Positions 22,676-31,079 of a stretch of 51,363 nt of DNA are shown here, piece by piece (within the stretch, counting starts at the first letter, position 1; the number at the start of each line of letters is the position of its first letter). The stretch spans positions 1-51,363 of the forward strand of contig JBGVKZ010000032.1 of assembly GCA_045124055.1 (NCBI GenBank), given 5' to 3'. This DNA comes from CALZKI01 sp045124055 (lineage in GTDB: Bacteria; Bacillota; Clostridia; Lachnospirales; Lachnospiraceae). Below the pieces are notes generated by a model. The model saw only the letters and a list, made by a program, of their open reading frames with translations. It searched no databases and was not told the origin of the DNA. The position numbers and the translations under genes were made by a program.

Positions 22676-23959
22676 ATGAGTAACTCCAAATTTAATGTAT
22701 ATGATGTTATGCAAACCTATGATATTTTTTGTGAACTGGAAACCTTATCTAAGGATACACTTTCACAGATTCCAGCAAAAGATTTCGAAGCCTTTAATCA
22801 AGTTGTTATGCAATACTCGGACTCATATTCCGAGCAACTTTCCCAATTATTTTTAAATATTCCTTTTTCTAATATGGATAATATCTCTTATATGCATCAT
22901 ATGAAGCAATGGATAAACTTATCCAAATCTTTGTGTCTTATGCAAGTAGCAATTTCTGTTTTAGAAGAAAACGAAATGGAATATGAAACCGCAAAACAAT
23001 GGATAACTTTATTTGAACAATCTAACCTGGAAAATTCTATTAAAGCATTAGGAATCTATGGTATAGCAAACACTCAAAATCAATCAAATCCTATGTTTTG
23101 CTATGATAAACAGACGTCTGCTTTTTCCATTTATCCATCTCTTGCTCAAATACTGGGCTACGACTACACATATGATAAAACAAAAATAACCGATACCTAT
23201 TATGATAGTTGTCCTGTTTGTAAATCTGAAAATAATAAGCCACATTATTGTGTTCCTCAATATGTAGCAGCGGGAAAAAATGCAATGTTTTCTCCCGTTA
23301 AACTCTGGAAAAAATGTTCAAATTGTAATACGATTTTTGCCCACAATTTTCCTGTTTCCCAAATGGCAAAAATTAATGGACACTATACAAAAAATCATTC
23401 TTATAAAAAAATTGAACCGGTAAATCCTCTACGCATTTATTCCGATATTTTTAATCAATGTAAACAATATACAAATGGCAATAAATATTTAGAGATTGGT
23501 GTAGGTCGCGGTGAAATGCTAGCTACTGCCTTAGAGATGGGTTATGATGTTGACGCTGTGGAAATTTGTAAAGAAGACTGTGAAAAAATATCTGCCGTTT
23601 TAGATGTTGACATTAAATGGTGTGATTTCTTAGATTACCAAACAGAAAAGAAATATGATGTAATTATAATGGGAGATGTTTTGGAACATATTTCAGACCC
23701 TGTATATGCTATTAAAAAAGCCAAATCCCTTCTTAATAAAAATGGTATTTTGTGGATATCTACTCCAAACTACAATAGCGGTTTTACTAGATTAATGGGT
23801 TTTTCTGATGCAATGTGGAATCAAAAAAATCATTTTACTTATTTTTCTTACGAAAGTTTATTACCTTTCTTAAGAGCGGAAAATCTGGAAGTGGTTCATT
23901 ATGATGTTAGTAACCGATACAATGGTTCTATGGAATTATATTGTAAAAATATGGATTAA
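22676..23959 (+). CDS. SAM-dependent methyltransferase with an N-terminal helical domain and zinc ribbon
   Basis: A 427-residue protein. Residues 1-160 are helical and unassigned. Around 182-225 two CxxC pairs, CPVCKSE and CSNCNTIF, form a zinc ribbon. The C-terminal 170 residues are a class I methyltransferase: YLEIGVGRGEM (SAM site), VDAVEICKEDC, IIMGDVLEHISDP and GILWISTPN. The zinc-ribbon plus methyltransferase layout resembles sugar C-methyltransferase-like proteins, but the second C-terminal domain of those is absent. It is divergent from the GT2 gene and likely acts in the same glycan pathway. Confidence 0.8.
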   Translation: MSNSKFNVYDVMQTYDIFCELETLSKDTLSQIPAKDFEAFNQVVMQYSDSYSEQLSQLFLNIPFSNMDNISYMHHMKQWINLSKSLCLMQVAISVLEENEMEYETAKQWITLFEQSNLENSIKALGIYGIANTQNQSNPMFCYDKQTSAFSIYPSLAQILGYDYTYDKTKITDTYYDSCPVCKSENNKPHYCVPQYVAAGKNAMFSPVKLWKKCSNCNTIFAHNFPVSQMAKINGHYTKNHSYKKIEPVNPLRIYSDIFNQCKQYTNGNKYLEIGVGRGEMLATALEMGYDVDAVEICKEDCEKISAVLDVDIKWCDFLDYQTEKKYDVIIMGDVLEHISDPVYAIKKAKSLLNKNGILWISTPNYNSGFTRLMGFSDAMWNQKNHFTYFSYESLLPFLRAENLEVVHYDVSNRYNGSMELYCKNMD

Positions 23960-24013
23960 TATCTTGTTAATTCAATTTTATATTTTCTTTATAAATTGTT
24001 AATTTCATCTTAA

Positions 24014-24042
24014 TTGAAAAAACGTCTTGCCTTTAGTATATT
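24014..24042 (+). promoter_or_regulatory. Promoter of the candidate small RNA before luxS
   Basis: TTGAAA (24014-24019), 17-bp spacer and TATATT (24037-24042), placing a start near 24049-24051. Confidence 0.55.
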
Positions 24043-24049
24043 ATAGTCA

Positions 24050-24165
24050 TGGATAAACACTGATTCCCCAATTATCAGTGATCCTAAACAACGTAGTTTG
24101 TTTTCTTCCTCATAAGAATATGAAAAAGGTTGGTGCCTCCCCGCATCAGCCTTTTTCATTTTTAT
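24050..24165 (+). ncRNA. Candidate small RNA with C-rich loops
   Basis: About 115 nt between a promoter and a strong terminator, with no open frame. A first hairpin (24051-24084) pairs GGAT/ATCC and CACTGAT/ATCAGTG around the loop TCCCCAATT. A middle region has a weak stem and the single-stranded CTTCCTC. The terminator (24122-24157) has a 15-bp stem with loop CTCCCC. C-rich loops complementary to Shine-Dalgarno sequences are a feature of RsaE/RoxS and csRNA regulators. It could instead be a luxS leader, but the full terminator 90 bases before luxS argues for a separate RNA. Confidence 0.6.
24122..24160 (+). terminator. Terminator of the candidate small RNA
   Basis: A 15-bp stem (two G-U pairs) closed by CTCCCC and followed by ATTTTTATT. 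Confidence 0.75.
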
Positions 24166-24250
24166 TCAAAGCAAACCATCTACGAATATCTTGACTTTTC
24201 TCTTTTCTTCTTGTAGTGTTTTCTTGTAAATAATTTTTTTTGGAGGACTT

Positions 24251-24730
24251 ATGGAAAAAATCGCAAGCTTTACTATTGACCATATTAAGTTAGAGCCCGG
24301 TATTTATGTATCAAGAAAGGATTTCATTGGAAGCGAAGTAATTACAACTTTTGACCTCCGTATGACTTCCCCTAATGATGAACCTGTTATGAATACAGCA
24401 GAAATGCATACTATTGAACATCTGGCAGCTACATTTCTTAGAAATCATAAAGATTATAAAGATAAAACTATTTATTTTGGACCAATGGGCTGTCGAACAG
24501 GTTTTTATCTTCTCTTAGCCGGAGATTTGGAATCTAAAGACATTGTTCCACTGATGATTGAAATGTATGAATTTATTCGAGATTTTAGGGGTGAAGTTCC
24601 AGGTGCAAGTGCCAAAGATTGTGGCAATTATTTAGATATGAATTTGAATATGGCTAACTACTTGGCAAATCGTTACCTTGAAAATGTACTTTATCATATT
24701 GATGAAGCACATTTAATTTATCCACAATAA
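24251..24730 (+). CDS. luxS: S-ribosylhomocysteine lyase, AI-2 synthase
   Basis: A 159-residue LuxS. The metal site HTIEH has His at 53 and 57 and the third ligand Cys at 124 (KDCGNY); the catalytic Cys is at 81 in GCRTGFY. It cleaves S-ribosylhomocysteine to homocysteine and DPD, the precursor of AI-2. TGGAGG lies 7 bases before the ATG. The gene for the preceding step, MTA/SAH nucleosidase, follows after 27 bases, so the two steps of SAH recycling are encoded together. Confidence 0.96.
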   Translation: MEKIASFTIDHIKLEPGIYVSRKDFIGSEVITTFDLRMTSPNDEPVMNTAEMHTIEHLAATFLRNHKDYKDKTIYFGPMGCRTGFYLLLAGDLESKDIVPLMIEMYEFIRDFRGEVPGASAKDCGNYLDMNLNMANYLANRYLENVLYHIDEAHLIYPQ

Positions 24731-24757
24731 AACATTAAAATGATTAGGAGAAACCAT

Positions 24758-25459
24758 ATGAGTAAAATAGGTATTATCGGTGCAATGGACCTTGAAATCG
24801 AAACTTTGAAAAACAAAATGAACATTGAAAATACAATTACCAAAGCCAATATGAACTTTTTTGAAGGAACTTTAAACGGTACAAAAATTGTATTAGTAAA
24901 ATGTGGTATTGGTAAAGTAAATGCCGGAATCTGTGCACAGATTTTAGCAGATAATTTTGAAGTAACCCATATTATTAACACCGGCGTTGCTGGTTCTTTA
25001 GATGCTAAAATAGATATTGGCGATATTGTCATTTCCACGGCAGCAACTTATCACGATATGGATGTAACTATTTTTGGTTATAAGCTTGGTGAAGTTCCAC
25101 AACTTGGAACGACAGAATTTGTGGCAGATGAAGCTTTGGTTGAATTAGCAAAAAATACTTGCGAAACTGTGAACCCTACAATTCATGTATTCAAAGGTAG
25201 AGTTGTAAGTGGAGACCAGTTCATTTGTTCAGAAGATGCAAAAAATGTAATTGTAAATAATTTTAATGCTCTTTGTACGGAGATGGAAGGAGCTGCTATT
25301 GCCCATGGTGCTTTTTTAAATAAAATTCCTTTTGTTGTTATCCGTGCTATTTCAGATAAAGCTGATAATTCAGCGGAAATGGATTATCCAACCTTTGAAA
25401 GAGAAGCCGCCATTCATTGTGCAAAACTTATTGAGCATATGCTTCCTCAAATTGCTTAA
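24758..25459 (+). CDS. mtnN: 5'-methylthioadenosine/S-adenosylhomocysteine nucleosidase
   Basis: The ATG at 24758 is chosen because AGGAG lies 7 bases upstream. The 233-residue protein starts MSKIGIIGAMDLEIETL and has the family motifs NTGVAGSLD, VVSGDQFIC (about 150), ALCTEMEGAAIAH (ribose binding, about 175) and RAISDKAD with the catalytic Asp. It removes adenine from SAH, methylthioadenosine and 5'-deoxyadenosine. Its product S-ribosylhomocysteine is the LuxS substrate. Confidence 0.95.
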   Translation: MSKIGIIGAMDLEIETLKNKMNIENTITKANMNFFEGTLNGTKIVLVKCGIGKVNAGICAQILADNFEVTHIINTGVAGSLDAKIDIGDIVISTAATYHDMDVTIFGYKLGEVPQLGTTEFVADEALVELAKNTCETVNPTIHVFKGRVVSGDQFICSEDAKNVIVNNFNALCTEMEGAAIAHGAFLNKIPFVVIRAISDKADNSAEMDYPTFEREAAIHCAKLIEHMLPQIA

Positions 25460-25486
25460 TCTTTTTAACAAAATAAAGATTTTTTC

Positions 25487-25530
25487 GACTGCCAAAAACT
25501 CTTATTAGGTGTTTTGGCAGTCTTTTTCTT
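25487..25530. terminator. Terminator after mtnN
   Basis: GACTGCCAAAA (25487-25497) pairs with TTTTGGCAGTC (25512-25522), followed by TTTTTCTTCT. The end of a small minus-strand lipoprotein gene lies within it. Confidence 0.8.
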
Positions 25531-25639
25531 CTAATTGAACCATATCATATTCGTTTAAGGAACTAACATCTTCTTCCTTGGTACAACCAATCAAATACAA
25601 CCCCATAATTAGTACTAAAATAATAATTCCCTTTTTCAT
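25505..25639 (-). CDS. Tiny lipoprotein, 44 residues
   Basis: Minus-strand ATG at 25637-25639 with AAAGGA just upstream. The product begins MKKGIIILVLIMGLYLIGC, a lipoprotein signal with the modified Cys at residue 19, then a 25-residue acidic tail ending KDCQNT. It lies convergent to mtnN and ends inside the mtnN terminator hairpin. There is no family match I know. The lipobox, the KK start and the ribosome binding site make it credible despite its size. It may be a truncated form of a longer lipoprotein. Confidence 0.55.
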   Translation of the reverse strand: MKKGIIILVLIMGLYLIGCTKEEDVSSLNEYDMVQLEEKDCQNT

Positions 25640-25733
25640 ATTTCCTTTTACTCCTTTTCTTTTAATATTTCCAAAACCTGATATTTTATGATATACTCAC
25701 CTAGGCAAAGTAATATTTTTATAGGAGAAATTT

Positions 25734-27290
25734 ATGAGTATTTTAAATGTTGAAAATTTATCTCACGGTTTTGGCGATAGAGCCATTTTTCAAGACGTAT
25801 CTTTTCGCCTTTTAAAAGGTGAGCATATTGGTTTAATTGGTGCTAATGGCGAAGGTAAATCAACTTTTATGAATATTATTACCGGAAAATTAATGCCTGA
25901 CGAAGGAAAAGTAGAGTGGGCAAAAAATGTACGTGTAGGCTATCTTGACCAGCATACTGTTTTAGAACCAGGTATGACTATTCGCGATGTATTATCTTCC
26001 GCTTTTTCCTTTCTTTTTGAAATGGAAACAAGAATGAATGAAATCTGTGACAAAATGGCTGATGCCGACGAAAAACAGATGGAAGAATATATGGAAGAAC
26101 TTGGAACGATTCAGGATATGCTTACTATGCACGATTTTTATATGATTGATTCCAAAGTAGAGGAAATCGCCCGTGCTTTTGGTCTTTCAGACTTAGGACT
26201 AGATAGAGATGTTACGGATTTAAGTGGTGGTCAAAGAACAAAGGTTTTACTTGCTAAATTGTTACTGGAAAAACCAGACATTTTACTTCTTGATGAACCT
26301 ACCAACTACTTAGACGCAGAGCATATTGAATGGTTAAAACGTTACTTAAATGAATATGAAAATGCCTTTATTTTGATTTCTCACGATATACCATTTTTAA
26401 ATAGCGTTATTAACCTAATTTATCATATGGATAACCAACAGTTAAATCGTTATGTGGGTGACTATGATAAATTTATGGAAGTATATGAGATGAAAAAATC
26501 TCAATTAGAGGCAGCTTACAATAAACAGCAAAAAGAAATTGCTGACCTGAAAGATTTTGTTGCCAGAAATAAAGCCAGAGTTGCAACCCGTAATATGGCA
26601 ATGAGTAGACAGAAAAAGCTAGACAAAATGGATATGATTGAACTAGCTCAGGAAAAACCAAAGCCGGAATTCAATTTTAAGGAAGCAAGAACTCCTGGAA
26701 GATATATTTTCACAACCAAGGATTTAGTAATTGGGTATGATGAACCTTTATCTTCTCCTCTAAATTTGTCAATGGAAAGAGGACAAAAAATTGCTCTAAT
26801 CGGTTCAAACGGTATTGGTAAAACAACCCTCTTAAAAAGTATTTTGGGTCTTATTAAACCGCTTTCCGGTACAGTGGAACAGGGGGATTATTTGCACATT
26901 GGATATTTTGAACAGGAAATGAGCCCTGATATAACAACCACCTGCCTTGAAGAAATTTGGAATGAGTTTCCTGGATATTCTCAATATGAAGTGCGTTCTG
27001 CCCTTGCAAAATGCGGCTTAACCACCAAACATATTGAAAGCAAAGTTAAGGTTTTAAGTGGTGGTGAACAGGCAAAAGTAAGACTTTGTAAGCTAATCAA
27101 CAGGGAAACTAATATTTTACTTCTTGACGAACCAACAAACCATTTAGATGTAGACGCGAAAGAAGAATTGAAACGTGCCTTAAAAGAATATAAAGGAAGT
27201 ATTTTAATGGTTTGCCATGAACCTGAATTTTACGAAGGTCTTGCAACTGATGTTTGGGATTGTAGAAAATGGACTACAAAACTGTTTTAA
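25734..27290 (+). CDS. ABC-F family ATPase (YkpA/YbiT-like)
   Basis: A 518-residue soluble protein with two ABC domains and no transmembrane part. Domain 1 has GANGEGKST (Walker A, near 38), LSGGQRTK and LLLDEPTNYLD. A charged linker (about 240-320) follows. Domain 2 has GSNGIGKTT, LSGGEQAKVRL and LLLDEPTNHLD. ABC-F proteins act on the ribosome, either as translation factors or as antibiotic-resistance proteins. The short linker and overall sequence favour the housekeeping YkpA/YbiT type over resistance types. It has its own promoter region and is followed by a capA-like gene 28 bases on. Confidence 0.92.
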   Translation: MSILNVENLSHGFGDRAIFQDVSFRLLKGEHIGLIGANGEGKSTFMNIITGKLMPDEGKVEWAKNVRVGYLDQHTVLEPGMTIRDVLSSAFSFLFEMETRMNEICDKMADADEKQMEEYMEELGTIQDMLTMHDFYMIDSKVEEIARAFGLSDLGLDRDVTDLSGGQRTKVLLAKLLLEKPDILLLDEPTNYLDAEHIEWLKRYLNEYENAFILISHDIPFLNSVINLIYHMDNQQLNRYVGDYDKFMEVYEMKKSQLEAAYNKQQKEIADLKDFVARNKARVATRNMAMSRQKKLDKMDMIELAQEKPKPEFNFKEARTPGRYIFTTKDLVIGYDEPLSSPLNLSMERGQKIALIGSNGIGKTTLLKSILGLIKPLSGTVEQGDYLHIGYFEQEMSPDITTTCLEEIWNEFPGYSQYEVRSALAKCGLTTKHIESKVKVLSGGEQAKVRLCKLINRETNILLLDEPTNHLDVDAKEELKRALKEYKGSILMVCHEPEFYEGLATDVWDCRKWTTKLF

Positions 27291-27318
27291 TCCATTTGTT
27301 TTCTTTTGAGGATACGTT

Positions 27319-28533
27319 ATGAAAAAACGAATTTGCTTATTTGCTTTTATTGGAATCGTTTTACTGATAGTATCATTTATAATCATAAAATCGACTCCAG
27401 ATAATCCATCTTCTCTTAATTCTAAGGAAGATACAACAGAAAAAAGCATATCAACTGAACCTATACCAGAAACTGTAATTGTAGAAAATGATTCTTCTTT
27501 AGAAGAAGCTCCTTCCATTCAGATTATTATGGTGGGCGATATGTTAATGCATGAGCGTGTGATGGAATCGGGACTTTTAGAAGATGGAACATACAATTTT
27601 GACCATATTTTTGTCAATGTAAAAGACACCATTGAGAATGCCGACTTAGCCATTGTTAATCAGGAAACTATTTTAGGTGGTAGTGAATTAGGTTTAAGTG
27701 GTTATCCTGCTTTTAATTCCCCTTATGAATTAGGCGATTCTTTAGTAAATGCAGGATTTGATGTTATTTTACATGCTACTAATCATACCCTTGATAAAGG
27801 AAAAACCGGTGTTTTGAATTGTATGAATTTCTGGGATAATAACTATCCAAACATTACTTATTTAGGCATCAATAAGTCCCAAGAAGAATGGAATACTAAT
27901 ATTTTTATTTATGAGCAAGAAGGAATAAAGATTGCCATTTTGAATTACACCTATGGAACTAATGGTATAAATCCTCCTTCTGATATGCCATATATCGTCA
28001 ATTATTTGGATGAAGAAAAAGTGATTCAGGATTTGGCTTATGCCGAAGAAAATGCAGATTTTACGATTGTATGTCCACACTGGGGAACAGAATATGTTTT
28101 AACAGCCACAGATTCTCAGAAAAACTGGGCAAGACTATTTATGGAAAATGGTGCTGACCTGGTAATCGGCACACACCCACACGTAATTGAACCTATCGAA
28201 ATGTTGACTGACGAAAATGGAAATGAAATGCTTGTTTATTATTCCATTGGTAATTTTGTCAATGGTACAAGTGGAACAGGTTTTGGTACAACCAATCGTA
28301 TGCTCGGTGGAATTGCAGATGTTACAATTTCTCTTAATGAAAATAAAGAAGTCTATGTTAAAGAATATGATGTTATTCCTGTTGTTTGCCACATAGATGA
28401 GAAAACAAATTATACCGTTTATTATTTATCCGATTATACAGAAGATATGGCAAAAGAAAATGACATTGTATCTCAAGATTCAGATTTTTCTCTTGAAGCT
28501 TTAAATAATTTAGTAGAAGAAGTTTGGGAATAA
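27319..28533 (+). CDS. CapA-family (PGA_cap) surface protein
   Basis: A 404-residue protein with an N-terminal signal anchor (about 5-25), a low-complexity linker and a PGA_cap domain in the metallophosphoesterase fold: MVGDMLMHERV (near 70), VNQETILGG, HATNHTLDKG, CPHWGTEY, GTHPHVIEPIE and YYSIGNFVN. CapA-family proteins take part in poly-gamma-glutamate capsule synthesis, but in Clostridia stand-alone members without capBC occur often, as here, so capsule synthesis should not be assumed. It acts at the outer membrane face. A strong terminator overlaps its stop. Confidence 0.88.
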   Translation: MKKRICLFAFIGIVLLIVSFIIIKSTPDNPSSLNSKEDTTEKSISTEPIPETVIVENDSSLEEAPSIQIIMVGDMLMHERVMESGLLEDGTYNFDHIFVNVKDTIENADLAIVNQETILGGSELGLSGYPAFNSPYELGDSLVNAGFDVILHATNHTLDKGKTGVLNCMNFWDNNYPNITYLGINKSQEEWNTNIFIYEQEGIKIAILNYTYGTNGINPPSDMPYIVNYLDEEKVIQDLAYAEENADFTIVCPHWGTEYVLTATDSQKNWARLFMENGADLVIGTHPHVIEPIEMLTDENGNEMLVYYSIGNFVNGTSGTGFGTTNRMLGGIADVTISLNENKEVYVKEYDVIPVVCHIDEKTNYTVYYLSDYTEDMAKENDIVSQDSDFSLEALNNLVEEVWE

Positions 28534-28534
28534 A

Positions 28535-28588
28535 AAAAGCCGCTTTTGTCCCTTTCACCAAAAATGAAAGGACATAGGCGGCTTTTAA
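28535..28588. terminator. Bidirectional terminator
   Basis: AAAGCCGC pairs with GGCGGCTTT and an inner TTTCA/TGAAA stem extends it, with A and T runs at the ends. It separates convergent capA-like and ABC permease genes. Confidence 0.75.
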
Positions 28589-28604
28589 TTTGTTGTTTTT
28601 TCAT

Positions 28605-29336
28605 TTATTGTTTTTTCATTTGTCGTAAAAACAGTAAGATAGCACAAATTGTTATAATAATTGCATATCCAACAACAAAATAAATATGTATCGCTATTTC
28701 TTTAAAATTTCCATTTATCATAGCTCTTTCAAGCTCTACTGCATGAACATATGGCAATAAGTTTGCTATTTTTCCAAATACACCACCTACAAGGTCAAGG
28801 TCAAACCAAACTCCCGAAAGCCAAGCCGATAAATTCGTAAATAAAGCACCACAAATACCTCCGACTTGCTTCGCATTAAAGACACTTCCACATAAAAGTC
28901 CAAGTGCTATCTGGAAAATTGCAAAAGGAATAATCATTAATATAGCATATAAAATATTTATCGTAATAGGTAAGCCAAGAATAATTGCTACAAGATAACA
29001 AATGATTGTTTGTGCTATCGCTATTGGAATGATAGGCAACATATACCCAATAATAAAATCAAAAGATTTTAGTGGTGAAGTATATAATCTCTGCAATAAT
29101 GCACTTTCTCTATCTTTTGCAACTAATGTAGCAGAAAAAAGTGTCATAAATGAAAGTCCAAATACTGTGATACCAGGTGTTAAACTTTCAATTTTAAATA
29201 AACTCACTGGAATATTAGATTGTATTGCACTTAATAGCAGAAGTAAAATAATTGGAAAACCTAATCCAAACATTATATTAAGTGGGTCACGCAAAATTTC
29301 CTTGGTACATCTTTTGGCAAATGTCATTATTCTCAT
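28605..29336 (-). CDS. ABC-2 type transporter permease
   Basis: A 243-residue permease with six hydrophobic segments, beginning with a short cytosolic stretch TKEILRDPLNIMFGLGFP, typical of ABC-2 permeases. It overlaps the ATPase gene by 4 bases, so the two form an exporter. Likely substrates are drugs or antimicrobial peptides, as in many such pairs near two-component systems. It is the last gene of the run that includes the CPBP protease and the kinase and regulator pair. Confidence 0.88.
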   Translation of the reverse strand: MRIMTFAKRCTKEILRDPLNIMFGLGFPIILLLLLSAIQSNIPVSLFKIESLTPGITVFGLSFMTLFSATLVAKDRESALLQRLYTSPLKSFDFIIGYMLPIIPIAIAQTIICYLVAIILGLPITINILYAILMIIPFAIFQIALGLLCGSVFNAKQVGGICGALFTNLSAWLSGVWFDLDLVGGVFGKIANLLPYVHAVELERAMINGNFKEIAIHIYFVVGYAIIITICAILLFLRQMKKQ

Positions 29337-30061
29337 TTTGCTGCCTCCTTTACTATTGAAATAAAAGCGTTTTCAAATTTATCCGTAGAAGTTTTTTCCA
29401 TAAGTTCATTGGCTGTTCCAAGTGCTAACAGTTTACCATTTTTCATAATACCTATGCGGTCAGAAAGTGCTTCAGCTTCTTCCATATAGTGTGTTGTAAG
29501 TATAATAGTCACTTTTCCTTTCAAAGAACGAACTATGTCCCAAAGCTCACTTCTTGCAAGTACATCAAGTCCCAACGTAGGTTCGTCCAAAAACAATATT
29601 GAAGGTTCACTGATAAGGGCCATAGCAATACTGACTCTACGTTGCCAACCTCCAGAAAGCTTGCAAGCTTTCTTGCCAAGTACACTTTCTAAACCAAACT
29701 GTTCGGAAAGCTCTTTGATTTTTGCTTGTCTTTTTTCTTTTGAAAAGCAATGAATACCACACATAAGTTCCAAATTTTCTTTAACTGATAAATTAGGAGC
29801 AACTGCTGTTTCTTGTGGTGAAACACCAATAATACTTTTTACATTGGCTTCTTTATCTATAATACTGTTGCCATTCAATAATGCATCTCCACTTGTCGGT
29901 TTTGTAAGACAAGAAAGCATTTTTATTGTTGTTGTTTTACCTGCACCATTAACACCAAGCAAAGAAAACAATTCTCCTTGTTTGATTTGTAAATTCAAAT
30001 TATCTACTGCTATGGTATTTTTATATTTTTTTGTCAGGTTAACTGTCTTAATAGCTTCCAT
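29333..30061 (-). CDS. ABC transporter ATP-binding protein
   Basis: A 242-residue ATPase with Walker A GVNGAGKTTTIK (near 35), signature LSGGWQRR (near 135), Walker B ILFLDEPTLGLD and the H-loop TTHYMEEAE. It pairs with the ABC-2 permease downstream to export an unknown substrate. The region 30062-30211 before it is AT-rich and holds no gene; it may contain the promoter. Confidence 0.92.
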   Translation of the reverse strand: MEAIKTVNLTKKYKNTIAVDNLNLQIKQGELFSLLGVNGAGKTTTIKMLSCLTKPTSGDALLNGNSIIDKEANVKSIIGVSPQETAVAPNLSVKENLELMCGIHCFSKEKRQAKIKELSEQFGLESVLGKKACKLSGGWQRRVSIAMALISEPSILFLDEPTLGLDVLARSELWDIVRSLKGKVTIILTTHYMEEAEALSDRIGIMKNGKLLALGTANELMEKTSTDKFENAFISIVKEAAK

Positions 30062-30211
30062 ACTACGTTCCCTCCATATATCAAATTTGTAATTATAATT
30101 ATATATTTTTAATTCACAAAAATCTGATTTTTTGTCTCATCGGTAGTTTTTCGTGTCTAAACGGCAATCATTATTCCATATTTAAGTAACGCTCTTATAG
30201 AATTTGAATTT

Positions 30212-30991
30212 TTATAATCCAAACAAGGTAAATCTTACAGCATCCACAAATCCATGACTTATCATAGCACTGGCTATATCTCTTTTTCTCTGTAAAATAG
30301 CAAACGGAATTCCAAAAAGTACCCCAAGTAGAATCGTCGCAAACCAACCATAACCATGTGCCAATGAGTGAGGTATAATCATCATAAAATACATAGTAAA
30401 TATTTCAAACCAATTCATTTTCTTATTATCTGTATAATAAATACAGTAAGCCATAAAAATGGCACGTGCTGCCATTTCTTCATATATTGCCGGATTAAGA
30501 CACACCAACAATTTCATAAATGAAAAATTAAATGCAATTTCATCACCAGACATAAATCCCAAAAAAGTATTAATCACGGACAAAATAGCACCAGATATCA
30601 TCCCAATAAGGATACTTACTAAAAGTGAATACTTATTCTTCTTTGAAACCATCAAATATCCACCATAATTATCCATAACTGAAAATACTGCAAGGGAAGA
30701 AAGTAACGTCGGAACTCCTGCTATAAGTCCCCATATCACTACTGCCTGTAAAGAAATACCTAAGTATGCAATCATAGAAAGCACCATAAATATAATGGAC
30801 ATAATTATATATTTTTTTGAAGGCATTTTATTTTTTACTAATATTACAATAGACATAACGACGGATATTATAGACAATATCTCTATATTAGTTCTAAATG
30901 CTTCCTCCCAAAACACAATTACCCCAAATAATATCCACAAAACGATATAAGGTGCATATTTTTTCTTTTTAGTTTTCATCTTATGTTCCAT
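30212..30991 (-). CDS. CPBP-family intramembrane metalloprotease
   Basis: A 259-residue protein with about eight hydrophobic segments and the CPBP motifs YEEMAARAIFM (about 165), IPHSLAHGYG (about 205) and MISHGFVDAVRF at the C-terminus. The motifs supply the Glu pair and metal-binding histidines. It is in the same orientation as the response regulator, histidine kinase and ABC genes, which suggests a role in peptide sensing or immunity. Its ribosome binding site lies in a perfect 12-bp hairpin that also looks like a terminator (30999-31033). Confidence 0.78.
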   Translation of the reverse strand: MEHKMKTKKKKYAPYIVLWILFGVIVFWEEAFRTNIEILSIISVVMSIVILVKNKMPSKKYIIMSIIFMVLSMIAYLGISLQAVVIWGLIAGVPTLLSSLAVFSVMDNYGGYLMVSKKNKYSLLVSILIGMISGAILSVINTFLGFMSGDEIAFNFSFMKLLVCLNPAIYEEMAARAIFMAYCIYYTDNKKMNWFEIFTMYFMMIIPHSLAHGYGWFATILLGVLFGIPFAILQRKRDIASAMISHGFVDAVRFTLFGL

Positions 30992-30992
30992 A

Positions 30993-31033
30993 AAAAATCT
31001 CCTTTGATATTTTTACAAATCATATCAAAGGAG
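30993..31033 (-). terminator. Terminator hairpin that also contains the CPBP ribosome binding site
   Basis: CTCCTTTGATAT (30999-31010) and ATATCAAAGGAG (31022-31033) pair perfectly over 12 bp. On the minus strand the second arm carries the AAAGGAG of the CPBP gene, followed by ATTTTTT and the start codon. It can end the kinase transcript and hide the CPBP ribosome binding site. Confidence 0.7.
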
Positions 31034-31079
31034 TCTTTTAAATAGCATAAATCAATCTTAAATCCGCATTAAATTTTAT

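Noticed and set aside
24014..24250. SAM- or SAH-type riboswitch controlling luxS
   Set aside because: None of the conserved riboswitch core sequences that I know are present, and a complete terminator ends the structure well before luxS.
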